Source: Rufibacter sediminis (GTDB taxonomy: Bacteria > Bacteroidota > Bacteroidia > Cytophagales > Hymenobacteraceae). Taken from it: 64,000 nucleotides of DNA. Shown one piece after another: positions 16,077 to 23,583 of this stretch; position 1 is the first letter of the stretch; each line of letters starts with the position of its first letter. A model generated the notes under the pieces. That model ran no database searches. It was not told the origin of the DNA and was given only the letters and a program-made list of their open reading frames with translations. Location: positions 310,001 to 374,000 of the forward strand of contig NZ_JACOAF010000030.1 of NCBI RefSeq assembly GCF_014269285.1. The letters are read 5' to 3'. The position numbers and the translations under genes were made by a program.

Positions 16077-16940
16077 ATGTTTTCTTTTTTACGGCAGCCG
16101 TACCCGCTGAGTGAGCTCACGCTTTCCAAATCCCTGCTCCACTCGGTGCTGTTTGGGGCCATCATCGCGTTCACGTTGATCGTGTTTCAGCCGTTTGGGT
16201 CCTATAACTGGCATCATCCGTCCAAGAACCCTATTCTGGCGGGCTATGGCGTAGTGGCGGCGGTCTCGGTTTTCCTCAATTTCTACGCTTTCCGGAGGAT
16301 GCTGCCCTGGCTTTTCAGGGAACCAGCCTGGAGCGTGGGCAAGGAGATTGTCTGGAATTTGGCGCACTTCGGGACGGGAGGTTTTCTGTGCACCGTGTAC
16401 GGCTCGCTGGCGGGCGTGATGCCGTTCAGCCTGGATCAGATCCTCTACATGTCATTTATAGCGTTCCTGATGGGGCTGGTGCCGGCTATCTTGCTGGTGA
16501 TGATCAACTACGTGTATTTGTTGCAGAAGTACCGTCCGCTGGAACCCACCGGGAAAAAAGAAGCGCCCGCGCCGGAAGTTTCCCGCCCAGAAGAAAATGA
16601 CCTGACGCTGCTAGCCGAAAATGGCAAAGATTCTCTCCGGCTCCTGGCCCGTGACCTGCTGTTCATTGAAGCCAGCGATAATTACTGCACCGTTTTCCAC
16701 GTGGAAGACGGCAAGCTCCAGAAGGCGCTCCTCCGCAGCAGCCTGAGCCGGCTGGAAAATCAGATCACCCACCCCGCCATGTTGCGCTGCCACCGGTCGT
16801 ACCTCGTGAACCTGAATCGGGTGCAGACGGTATCGGGCAACGCCCAGGGGTACAAGCTGCATTTCGAGGGCACCGATCAGCTGGTGCCGGTAGCCCGCTC
16901 GTATTCGGGACGGGTGCGCGAGACGTTTGTGGCCGTCTAA
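16077..16940 (+). CDS. LytTR-type membrane-bound transcription regulator
   Basis: A 287-residue protein with four hydrophobic helices in the first 150 residues (SVLFGAIIAFTLIVFQPFG, AVSVFLNFYAF, FLCTVYGSLAGVM, FIAFLMGLVPAILLVMINYVY), a Pro/Glu-rich linker, and a C-terminal LytTR DNA-binding domain (about 190-285) with LLFIEASDNYCTVF and MLRCHRSYLVNLNRV, the conserved HRSYLVN core. Membrane-anchored LytTR proteins without a receiver domain are common in Bacteroidota. Signal and targets unknown. It is alone between same-strand genes. Confidence 0.87.
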   Translation: MFSFLRQPYPLSELTLSKSLLHSVLFGAIIAFTLIVFQPFGSYNWHHPSKNPILAGYGVVAAVSVFLNFYAFRRMLPWLFREPAWSVGKEIVWNLAHFGTGGFLCTVYGSLAGVMPFSLDQILYMSFIAFLMGLVPAILLVMINYVYLLQKYRPLEPTGKKEAPAPEVSRPEENDLTLLAENGKDSLRLLARDLLFIEASDNYCTVFHVEDGKLQKALLRSSLSRLENQITHPAMLRCHRSYLVNLNRVQTVSGNAQGYKLHFEGTDQLVPVARSYSGRVRETFVAV

Positions 16941-17072
16941 TCGCCCCAAGCCCCCTTTCCATTCGCCCCAAAACCTGCTTGTAACCCCAAAGAAGCGGCA
17001 TTTCGCCCCATGGTCCAGCGGCGTATTTTCCGGGCCTCTACTTTTGACGAAACAATACACACCTCCTTCGTC

Positions 17073-18401
17073 ATGAAAAAGATCCTGAAAAGAATTGCCC
17101 TGTTCGTACTCCTCACCCCGGTGGTGTTACTGGTGTTGGCCTTTGTGGCGTATGGCATTTATGCGCTGCTGGCCGTGGGCGGCGAGAGCACTCCGCACCA
17201 GGCGTACCTGCAGAAACACAAGCAGGAAGTGAACCTGAACCAGCCCTCTCCCGCCTTCCCCATCTTTGACAGCGCCTTTTACCAGAAGCAGATTTTCTTT
17301 CTGGGCGAGGCCCACGGCACTGCCGCGCCCCAGGCGCTGGACTTCGCGTTACTGCAACACCTGAACCAGCGCGTGGGCCTGCGCCATTACTTAGCCGAGG
17401 TTGACTACAGCCAGGCATATTTCCTGAACGAGTACCTGCGCACCGGCGATGAGCGCCACCTGCAAACCGTCTTCCAGGTCTGGGCGAAACAGAATGCCCA
17501 ATGGGGAAACCAGAACTTCTATGACAAACTCAAAAAGATTCGCGCCCTGAACCAGACCTTGCCCGAGGCGCGGCGCATCAGCATTCTGGGCGTGGACAAA
17601 CTGCAGGACCTGAACACCACCCGCCTGTTCCTGAAAGCAGTTTTGGGGCGTTTTCCGGAAAACGGGCTGAAAGACTCCGCCTACGTGACACTGCAAAAAG
17701 TAGTATTCGCTGACACGCTGGACGAGGACGCCTTTACGGCCGCGGCCGGACAGTTCCTCTCCAGAGTATCGCCTGCTTCTTCCGGCACCAAGGGAGCGGC
17801 TGATCTTCACTTCGATTTACAGCACACCCTGGAGAACGTGGCCTACCTGAGTTCTAAAACCCGCCGGGACAGCGTGATGTACCTGAACCTGGTTTCGGTG
17901 ACCAAGGCGCGGCATCTGGAGAAAGCCAAGCTGTACGGCATGTGGGGCTTGTTTCATACCTTACCCGTAGCGGTGGAGCGCGGCGTGCCGTTTGCCTATT
18001 ATCTGCAGCAGGAAAACTCGCCGTATCGGGGCAAGACGGTTTCCATTGGCGTGTACACCCTTGACAGCGAGAATATGATGCCCGCCGCCGCGCTGCCTGC
18101 TTTCCTGAGTAAGGGCGAACGTTATGTGAACAGCGGCCTGGCCAACAACGACGGCCCAATGGTCTTTGTGCACGGCATCAAGGACCTGCGCGCCGCCAGC
18201 CGCGAGCACACGCTCACCTTGTTCAAAACCGATGCCCCGGATTCGCCTTACCGCACTTCTTCGCGGTTAGCCAGTTTCAAGGTGCTGTTCCCCAACCAGA
18301 GCATTGCGTTTGCCGGCGAGCACCCGCGCCTCACGCAGGTGTTCCGGTACGTGTGCCTCGTGCGCAACTCCCCGGCCCTCACTCCGCTGCCTCATTTGTA
18401 G
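17073..18401 (+). CDS. Membrane-anchored erythromycin-esterase/ChaN-like protein
   Basis: A 442-residue protein starting at the ATG at 17073 (reading MKKILKRIALFVLL); the frame is open to 17010 but those codons precede a complete signal or anchor (VVLLVLAFVAYGIYALLAV). The core motif FLGEAHGTAAPQ with later HYLAEV resembles the GE-H-G motif of the erythromycin esterase/ChaN/TIKI superfamily. A palindrome-family copy lies inside the coding sequence at 17639-17674 and is translated as VLGRFPENGLKD. A conventional terminator follows the stop. Substrate unknown; superfamily call moderate. Confidence 0.68.
   Translation: MKKILKRIALFVLLTPVVLLVLAFVAYGIYALLAVGGESTPHQAYLQKHKQEVNLNQPSPAFPIFDSAFYQKQIFFLGEAHGTAAPQALDFALLQHLNQRVGLRHYLAEVDYSQAYFLNEYLRTGDERHLQTVFQVWAKQNAQWGNQNFYDKLKKIRALNQTLPEARRISILGVDKLQDLNTTRLFLKAVLGRFPENGLKDSAYVTLQKVVFADTLDEDAFTAAAGQFLSRVSPASSGTKGAADLHFDLQHTLENVAYLSSKTRRDSVMYLNLVSVTKARHLEKAKLYGMWGLFHTLPVAVERGVPFAYYLQQENSPYRGKTVSIGVYTLDSENMMPAAALPAFLSKGERYVNSGLANNDGPMVFVHGIKDLRAASREHTLTLFKTDAPDSPYRTSSRLASFKVLFPNQSIAFAGEHPRLTQVFRYVCLVRNSPALTPLPHL
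17639..17674 (+). repeat. GTTTT/AAAAC palindrome, copy 5 (inside a coding sequence)
   Basis: Arms AGTTTTGGGGCGTTTTC and GAAAACGGGCTGAAAG around loop CG, in frame within the ChaN-like gene. It is a full-length family member, so the motif is not confined to gaps between genes. Confidence 0.7.
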
Positions 18402-18414
18402 CCTCCCCAGGGAG

Positions 18415-18465
18415 AAACGGCGAAAAGGAAACATATGCGCCGGTTGTTTCCTTTTTGCCGTTTTT
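18415..18465 (+). terminator. Intrinsic terminator after the ChaN-like gene
   Basis: A 19-bp stem with one G-U pair (arms 18415-18433 and 18445-18463) and an 11-nt loop, ending in a T run, 13 bp past the stop. Confidence 0.8.
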
Positions 18466-18498
18466 GCCCTACTTTAGGCAAATAAGGGCCAAAACGGA
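18458..18498 (+). repeat. GTTTT/AAAAC palindrome, copy 6
   Basis: Arms CCGTTTTTGCCCTACTTT and AAATAAGGGCCAAAACGG. It overlaps the right arm of the preceding terminator, so the two hairpins are mutually exclusive, and ends 10 bp before the next ATG. Confidence 0.65.
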
Positions 18499-18508
18499 GT
18501 TCCAGCTC

Positions 18509-19192
18509 ATGAACTTACAAGACCACTATACCCAGTTATGGAAGCAATCCGAAAAGGAATTTGCCGCCGGAAACTATGAACTGGACCGGCTTCTCGGTTC
18601 TCCCCAGGACACCAGAAGAGGGCTGACGCTGGTGGCTCGCCCTACGCCGGCGGTCATCCAGGAAATCCAGAACCTGTTGCGTGATTTGGCTTCCCTGGAG
18701 CCGGAGCAGTACTACTACCCCGCCTCTGACCTTCACCTGACGGTGCTTTCCATCATCAACGGCTATCCTGGGTTCTCGCTGGACCTTATCCACTTGCCGT
18801 CTTACCTACTGCTTGTGCAGCAGGCGCTGGAGAACATCCCACCCTTGCAGATTTCCTTCTCCGGGATCACCGCTTCCACCTCGTGCGTGCTGGTGCAAGG
18901 CTTTCCTAAAAACGATTCTCTGGAACAGCTCCGGCAGAACCTGCGGGATATTTTCCGAAGATCTGGACTTCAGCAGACCATTGACCAGCGCTACACCATC
19001 GCTACGGCGCACAGCACCGTGGTGCGGTTCAGGAAGCCCTTGAAGAAGCCTGAGCGGTTTCTGCAGCAGCTCCGGGAATGCCGCAAGCGGGAATTCGGCA
19101 CCTCGGTGATCTCCTCCCTGGAACTGACCTGCAATGACTGGTACCAGCGCCAGGGCGTTTCCCAGAAACTGGCCACCTTCCCGCTCACGTGA
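18509..19192 (+). CDS. 2H phosphoesterase (2'-5' RNA ligase superfamily)
   Basis: A 227-residue protein with the two HxTx signatures of the 2H superfamily: HLTV (in ASDLHLTVLSII) and HSTV (in IATAHSTVVRFRKP). The start is the ATG at 18509 (MNLQDHYTQLW); upstream codons only translate the palindrome and terminator. No signal peptide, so cytoplasmic. Family members hydrolyse or ligate 2'-5' or cyclic phosphodiester bonds in RNA or nucleotides; this branch is uncharacterised. It lies 10 bp after a palindrome that could influence its translation. Confidence 0.82.
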   Translation: MNLQDHYTQLWKQSEKEFAAGNYELDRLLGSPQDTRRGLTLVARPTPAVIQEIQNLLRDLASLEPEQYYYPASDLHLTVLSIINGYPGFSLDLIHLPSYLLLVQQALENIPPLQISFSGITASTSCVLVQGFPKNDSLEQLRQNLRDIFRRSGLQQTIDQRYTIATAHSTVVRFRKPLKKPERFLQQLRECRKREFGTSVISSLELTCNDWYQRQGVSQKLATFPLT

Positions 19193-19210
19193 TTTCCCTG
19201 CGGCATCTTC

Positions 19211-19250
19211 CCGTTTTTCGTGTATTTTCGGGAAAACAGGCCTAAAACCG
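19211..19250 (+). repeat. GTTTT/AAAAC palindrome, copy 7
   Basis: Right arm GAAAACAGGCCTAAAACCG is canonical; left arm CGTTTTTCGTGTATTTTC is diverged. It fills the 64-bp gap between two + strand genes. Confidence 0.7.
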
Positions 19251-19256
19251 CTGCGT

Positions 19257-20069
19257 ATGCTTTCCTCTGCCACTCTCACCTTCTGGGACCGCGTTTACCG
19301 GTTCCATCCGCTTCAGCCGCTGGACATTTCCCTGCCGCTGGCCCCGGGTCCGGAGAACGTCAATTGCTTCTGGGCCGAGCCCGTGCAGGTAGAGACCATT
19401 ACCGTAGGCGATTTTGTGGGCAGCGTGGCGCAGGGCGGCTCCACCAATTACCAGCGGGTGCACCTCACGCCGCACGGCAACGGCACCCATACCGAGTGCT
19501 ACGGCCATATCTCGCCCGACCCCGCCGCTACCCTGGACCAGTGCCTGCCGCGTTTCCTGTTTGTGGCGCAGTTGATCTCAGTGGCTCCTCAGCAATTGGC
19601 CAACGGCGATTTTGTGGTGCTCGCCGAAGACGCCTTAGCCCAGTTGGATGTGGCAAACCTGCCCGAAGCCTTGGTGTTGCGCACCCTCCCTAACCCGGAA
19701 AGCAAACGCACCGCGCAGCACTCCGGCACCAATCCCACGTACCTAGAACCTGCCCTTGCTGAGTTTCTGGCCCAACACGGCGTAGAGCACCTGCTGCTGG
19801 ATTTACCCTCGGTGGACCGCGAGGAAGACGGCGGGGCTTTGCTGGCGCACCGGGCGTTTTGGCAGTATCCGGAGCGTACCCGTACCCACGCCACCATCAC
19901 AGAGTTGATTTTTGTGCCTGATGCGGTGGAAGACGGGTGGTATCTGCTGAATCTGCAAGTCACCAGCCTGGTGCTGGACGCGAGCCCGAGCAAGCCGGTG
20001 TTGTATTCGTTAACCCCGGTTGGTTCTTCTGCTGAAGGGAGCGTTTCTTTTGTAGAGGCGCCGCATTAA
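19257..20069 (+). CDS. Cyclase-family (kynurenine-formamidase-like) hydrolase
   Basis: A 270-residue protein starting at the ATG at 19257. It has the cyclase-family metal motif HGNGTHTECYGH (usual form HxGTHxDxPxH, here with Glu for Asp) and a later conserved LLLDLPSVDREEDGG with HRAFW. Relatives include the bacterial metal-dependent kynurenine formamidase KynB and polyketide cyclases. No kynurenine gene is nearby, so the substrate is open. No signal peptide. It is the last gene before the ribosomal-protein operon, which is convergent to it. Confidence 0.8.
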   Translation: MLSSATLTFWDRVYRFHPLQPLDISLPLAPGPENVNCFWAEPVQVETITVGDFVGSVAQGGSTNYQRVHLTPHGNGTHTECYGHISPDPAATLDQCLPRFLFVAQLISVAPQQLANGDFVVLAEDALAQLDVANLPEALVLRTLPNPESKRTAQHSGTNPTYLEPALAEFLAQHGVEHLLLDLPSVDREEDGGALLAHRAFWQYPERTRTHATITELIFVPDAVEDGWYLLNLQVTSLVLDASPSKPVLYSLTPVGSSAEGSVSFVEAPH

Positions 20070-20165
20070 CCTTTCTCCTTCTATTGCTGGTTGGTAGATG
20101 GTTATGCTGCTGGCGATGCGCTATCTTTCTGGTGACTTTTGCTGCACTTGTAGTCTGCTTGTTCT

Positions 20166-20352
20166 AGCGGAGGGCCGCTTCTTGGGTGGGTGCATGCGCT
20201 GAGTTGTTGCATGGTTTCCCTCCGTGCGCTCACGGCCGCGAGGCCCCGCCTTCCCGCCTCGCGCTGTGTTTTAGCCTTGGCCAGCAGGCCTGCCGCATGC
20301 GCGGCACCAGGTCTAAAACAAGGCGCTCCACGGAAAGGCTGGAAAAGGGAAA
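20166..20352 (+). repeat. Dispersed ~185-bp repeat B, copy 1
   Basis: About 84 bp (20187-20270, GTGGGTGCATGCGCTG onward to CCTCGCGCTGT) is nearly identical to 38040-38122, and both copies end in GAAAGGCTGGAAAAGG. The middle differs and here contains a palindrome-like TTTTAGCCT...AGGTCTAAAAC. No coding potential is credible. Confidence 0.75.
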
Positions 20353-20379
20353 AGTCATCAGATATTGACCTCTGATACC

Positions 20380-20407
20380 GTAGAGACAAGGCATGCCTTG
20401 TCTCTAC
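20380..20407. repeat. Perfect 28-bp palindrome GTAGAGACAAGGCA/TGCCTTGTCTCTAC
   Basis: A self-complementary 28-mer with no loop. A second copy, truncated at the right end, lies at 38327-38351. Palindromes of this wording are common small repeats in many bacterial genomes; function unknown. Confidence 0.8.
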
Positions 20408-20576
20408 CACGCATTGCTTTCTTTTTCAGAAACGTATTCCCCTTCTCAAAGGCTGGGCGTTCCATTTCACACTCCAACACCGCCAACTCAAAAGACCTTG
20501 TAGTGTCTTCAGACCTACGAGTGTCTACGCCAGCCCTTCTAACTTTGGAAGAGTGCCCGAAGTAAGCCTTAAAACA

Positions 20577-20606
20577 AAGAAGGCTGCCTGGTAGGGCAGC
20601 CTTCTT
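20577..20606 (-). terminator. Terminator of the rplU-rpmA operon
   Basis: A perfect 12-bp stem (AAGAAGGCTGCC) with a 6-nt loop and TGTTTT after it on the - strand, 34 bp past the rpmA stop. Confidence 0.88.
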
Positions 20607-20639
20607 GAAATCCTTGATCGGCGGAAGCCGAGGGTATGC

Positions 20640-20936
20640 TTAGGCAGTAGCTTCTTCAGAAGAAGTAGCGGCAACCGGAGCGTCTACTGGCAGAACAGAA
20701 ACGAAAGAACGGTTCTTCACGCCTTTTTTGAAAGACACGACACCGTCTGTCAAAGCGAACAACGTGTGGTCTTTCCCGATACCTACGTTAGCACCTGGGT
20801 GGTGCGCAGTACCGCGCTGACGCACGATGATGTTACCAGCGTTGATGGCTTGGCCACCGAAGATTTTCACGCCTAAGCGCTTGGAATGTGATTCGCGGCC
20901 GTTGTTAGAACTACCGACACCTTTTTTGTGAGCCAT
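20640..20936 (-). CDS. rpmA: 50S ribosomal protein bL27
   Basis: A 98-residue protein with the standard bL27 N-terminus [16 protein letters not shown], then [10 protein letters not shown] and the core [13 protein letters not shown]. Role: structural protein of the large subunit near the peptidyl-transferase centre. There is no cleavable N-terminal extension of the Firmicutes kind. The C-terminal tail ([12 protein letters not shown]) is longer and more acidic than in E. coli. It follows rplU by 71 bp in the same operon and precedes a strong terminator. Confidence 0.97.
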   Translation of the reverse strand: MAHKKGVGSSNNGRESHSKRLGVKIFGGQAINAGNIIVRQRGTAHHPGANVGIGKDHTLFALTDGVVSFKKGVKNRSFVSVLPVDAPVAATSSEEATA

Positions 20937-21007
20937 TTCTAGTCTATTTTAATCTGAGGACAAATCCCCAGAATAGGTTCTACAATAATTTTCCTTTACC
21001 TCAAAAA

Positions 21008-21316
21008 TTAACCAATGGTGTTGATCAACACTTTGGTGTACTGTTGGCGGTGACCGTTTTTCTTCTTGTAGCCTTTTCTTCTTTTCTTCTTGAAGACGAT
21101 CACTTTGTCACCTTTGGCGTGTCCCTGGATGGTGCCAGTTACTTTTACTCCGTCTACAAAGGGAGCACCAACAGTTAAAGATCCGTTGTCATCAGTTAAA
21201 AGAACATTGGCGAACTCTACGGCGTCACCTTCATTGCCGGAAAGCTTGTTAGTGTAGAAGAACTTACCGCTCTCTACTTTCGTCTGGATACCAGCGATTT
21301 CTACAATTGCGTACAT
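21008..21316 (-). CDS. rplU: 50S ribosomal protein bL21
   Basis: A 102-residue protein, full length for bL21, starting MYAIVEIAGIQTKVE and carrying the basic 23S-binding stretch VIVFKKKRRKGYKKKNGHRQ. Role: binds 23S rRNA in the large subunit. First gene of the rplU-rpmA operon, with a well-formed promoter 33 bp upstream. Confidence 0.97.
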   Translation of the reverse strand: MYAIVEIAGIQTKVESGKFFYTNKLSGNEGDAVEFANVLLTDDNGSLTVGAPFVDGVKVTGTIQGHAKGDKVIVFKKKRRKGYKKKNGHRQQYTKVLINTIG

Positions 21317-21348
21317 CAGCTTACGATATTTTTAAAAAAATTGAACCG

Positions 21349-21379
21349 CAAAAGTACGGACAGTCAAGCTAATATCCAA
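21349..21379 (-). promoter_or_regulatory. Promoter of rplU-rpmA
   Basis: On the - strand, TTG at 21377-21379 and TACTTTTG at 21349-21356, 20 nt apart, match the Bacteroidota primary-sigma consensus. Confidence 0.75.
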
Positions 21380-21443
21380 ACAAGTCGCTTTTATTTTAGC
21401 CTGATTTCGGCCGGTAGTTTGCTGGTTTAAAGGAGGTTGTGAG

Positions 21444-21519
21444 TTATCCCCGGACATGTGGATAACTACCGTGGATAAACCAAACCCATACTGATGCTCA
21501 AGCAGTTACACGTGGATAA
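21444..21519. promoter_or_regulatory. Cluster of DnaA-box matches
   Basis: Four matches to TTATCCACA in 76 bp: TTATCCCCG (21444, + strand, weak), TTATCCACA (21457-21465, - strand, perfect), TTATCCACG (21470-21478, -) and TTATCCACG (21511-21519, -). A fifth, perfect box is at 22228-22236. Could bind DnaA for nrd regulation, titration, or origin activity. Confidence 0.5.
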
Positions 21520-22227
21520 AGACAAAATAATAGACAGCCGCTCAGAAAAGGCGGCTACCGGAAGGCCAAGAAGAGAGACTTAAACCGGATCTTTTATCGG
21601 TAGAAAGACAGATGAAAGTACCTCGTGCCGCAGTTAAAGTCAAGAGAAACAACACATTTGTTTCCACACCCTCTCTCAACACCCGTTTCTGAACCTTGAC
21701 TCACCAAACCGCCCTCTCAACCTACCCCAGCAAACCGAACCGTTCCAACTCCCTTAACCGGACTTTGCTCCAATCTCTCGATCACTGATTCAGTCACCCC
21801 GTTCAGATTGTTCTCACCAAGGTCGCACGGAGATGACACCAAGCTACCACTTGGCCTCTCATCCTCTTACATAACAGACCTGAACGCACATCCACCTGGG
21901 CAGCAGCTAAGGAACACACTTGCACTGCCTGGATTCTCTTTCCTCCAGAGCAGACCATCCCCTGATCAAAACCTTTACCACAAAGCGGGAATCGCACTTC
22001 TTCAAGGCAGCTTCCCGCTTGTTTTAAGCCTGTTTTAGCTAAAACATCCGTAAAGCAGACACCCGGTTCAAAGCACTTCTGCATCGTCTGCAAGACTGCC
22101 TCCCGTCCCTTTCCAAAGCCAGTTGCTATCCTTCAAGAAACCACCTGATCTGCTATAGAGCAAACACTATATTTCAGGTTTCTAATTTTGATAATATTTT
22201 ATCTGATTGATTTACAGTTAGTTATAA
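21520..22227. other. Long non-coding stretch between rplU and nrdB
   Basis: No convincing gene: the frames here lack family features. It ends in an AT-rich segment (about 22180-22226, with AATTTTGATAATATTTTATC) next to a perfect DnaA box. One degenerate palindrome copy lies inside at 22018. Confidence 0.5.
22018..22057 (+). repeat. GTTTT/AAAAC palindrome, copy 8 (degenerate)
   Basis: GTTTTAAGCCTGTTTTAG then CTAAAACATCCGTAAAG; the outer right arm is poorly conserved. Confidence 0.45.
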
Positions 22228-22236
22228 TGTGGATAA
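22228..22236 (-). promoter_or_regulatory. DnaA box upstream of nrdB
   Basis: Perfect TTATCCACA on the - strand, beside an AT-rich tract and 192 bp before nrdB. Confidence 0.45.
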
Positions 22237-22297
22237 CCGCTGTATAAGAAATGGAAAAGTTTGACTTCACGAATCGGGCAAACAACGTAATTGTCCC

Positions 22298-22305
22298 TAT
22301 ATTTG
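22298..22305 (+). promoter_or_regulatory. Possible -7 element for nrdB
   Basis: TATATTTG fits TAnnTTTG, but no TTG is found at the right distance upstream. Confidence 0.35.
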
Positions 22306-22427
22306 AAATCTCAAGCCGGGACAACTGACTCTAAACACAGACGTTCATACACTGCCCGGCCCAAGAAAATAGCGCCTTTCCGGTGTTATCACCTTTAATA
22401 AAGTAAGAGCAAGAAACCGTTTAGTCT

Positions 22428-23387
22428 ATGGAGCCTTTATTGCAAGAAAACCCGAACCGCTTTGTCCTTTTCCCCATCCAGAACGATGCCGTTTGGCAGA
22501 TGTACAAGAAAGCAGAGGCTAGCTTTTGGACGGCCGAGGAGATTGACCTCACCCCAGACCTGAAAGACTGGGAGAGGCTGAACGACGGCGAGCGCCACTT
22601 CATCTCGCACGTGCTGGCGTTCTTCGCGGCCTCAGACGGGATTGTGAACGAGAACCTGGCTATCAACTTCATGCAAGAGGTGCAGTTGCCAGAGGCCCGT
22701 TGCTTTTATGGGTTCCAGATCATGATGGAGAACATCCACTCAGAGACCTATTCTTTGCTGATTGACACTTATATTAAAGATCCGCAGGAGAAAGACCGTC
22801 TGTTCAACGCGCTGGAGACCGTAGACTGCGTGAAGAGAAAAGGCGAGTGGGCCCTGAAATGGATCAACTCTGAGAACTTCACTGAGCGCCTGATTGCGTT
22901 TGCCGCCGTAGAAGGCATTTTCTTCTCCGGTTCTTTCTGCTCTATCTTCTGGATGAAGAAACGCGGCCTGATGCCCGGCCTGACCTTCTCCAACGAGTTA
23001 ATCTCCCGTGACGAAGGACTGCACTGCGACTTCGCCTGCTTGCTGTACTCCATGTTGCAGAACAAGTTACCCGAGGAGCGCGTACAAACCATCATCCGCG
23101 ACGCGGTGAGCATTGAGCAGGAGTTTGTGACCGATGCGCTGCCCGTGGATCTCATAGGGATGAATGCAAAACTGATGAACCAATACATCGAGTTTGTGGC
23201 CGACCGCCTACTGGTTTCCTTAGGCTGCGGCAAAATCTACAATTCCACCAATCCATTTGACTTCATGGAGTTGATCTCCCTGCAAGGCAAAACCAACTTC
23301 TTTGAGAAACGTGTGGCTGAGTATCAGAAATCGGGCGTGATGAGCGACCGTGACTCCAACGTGTTCTCTCTGGACGAGGACTTTTAA
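22428..23387 (+). CDS. nrdB: Class Ia ribonucleotide reductase small subunit (R2)
   Basis: A 319-residue R2 protein of the eukaryote-like Ia branch. Metal ligands and radical residue are visible: D70 in [14 protein letters not shown]101 and H104 in [10 protein letters not shown], with Y108 as the tyrosyl-radical site by alignment to mouse R2 Y177. The C-terminal FSLDEDF is the peptide that docks into NrdA. Function: the di-iron/tyrosyl radical generator for deoxyribonucleotide synthesis. nrdA follows after 196 bp, with a palindrome in the gap, so the two may be separately tuned. Confidence 0.96.
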   Translation: MEPLLQENPNRFVLFPIQNDAVWQMYKKAEASFWTAEEIDLTPDLKDWERLNDGERHFISHVLAFFAASDGIVNENLAINFMQEVQLPEARCFYGFQIMMENIHSETYSLLIDTYIKDPQEKDRLFNALETVDCVKRKGEWALKWINSENFTERLIAFAAVEGIFFSGSFCSIFWMKKRGLMPGLTFSNELISRDEGLHCDFACLLYSMLQNKLPEERVQTIIRDAVSIEQEFVTDALPVDLIGMNAKLMNQYIEFVADRLLVSLGCGKIYNSTNPFDFMELISLQGKTNFFEKRVAEYQKSGVMSDRDSNVFSLDEDF

Positions 23388-23416
23388 TCTATCTATCACC
23401 CCTAGACAGCCCTAAA

Positions 23417-23456
23417 GCGCTTTGGGGTTGTTTCTCTAAAAACAGGCCAAAAACGC
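23417..23456 (+). repeat. GTTTT/AAAAC palindrome, copy 9
   Basis: Arms GCGCTTTGGGGTTGTTT and AAAAACAGGCCAAAAACGC, 29 bp past the nrdB stop, between nrdB and nrdA. Confidence 0.65.
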
Positions 23457-23583
23457 CCGGCAACCGGCCGGTGAGGTTGAGCCATCACAAAATCCAATAC
23501 AAGAAAATCCTCAGGTGCCCTAAGGCGCAGGGGAGAGAAATATCCGGGTGGTACTCCATCCATCACCTATTTAGTGTAAGCGT

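Noticed and set aside
21803-22093. Small frames on both strands in the rplU-nrdB gap
   Set aside because: Overlapping frames on both strands with no conserved features; neither is convincing.
22164-22179. NrdR box upstream of nrdB
   Set aside because: ACACTATATTTCAGGT matches only the first half of the NrdR palindrome, and no second box lies at the usual distance.
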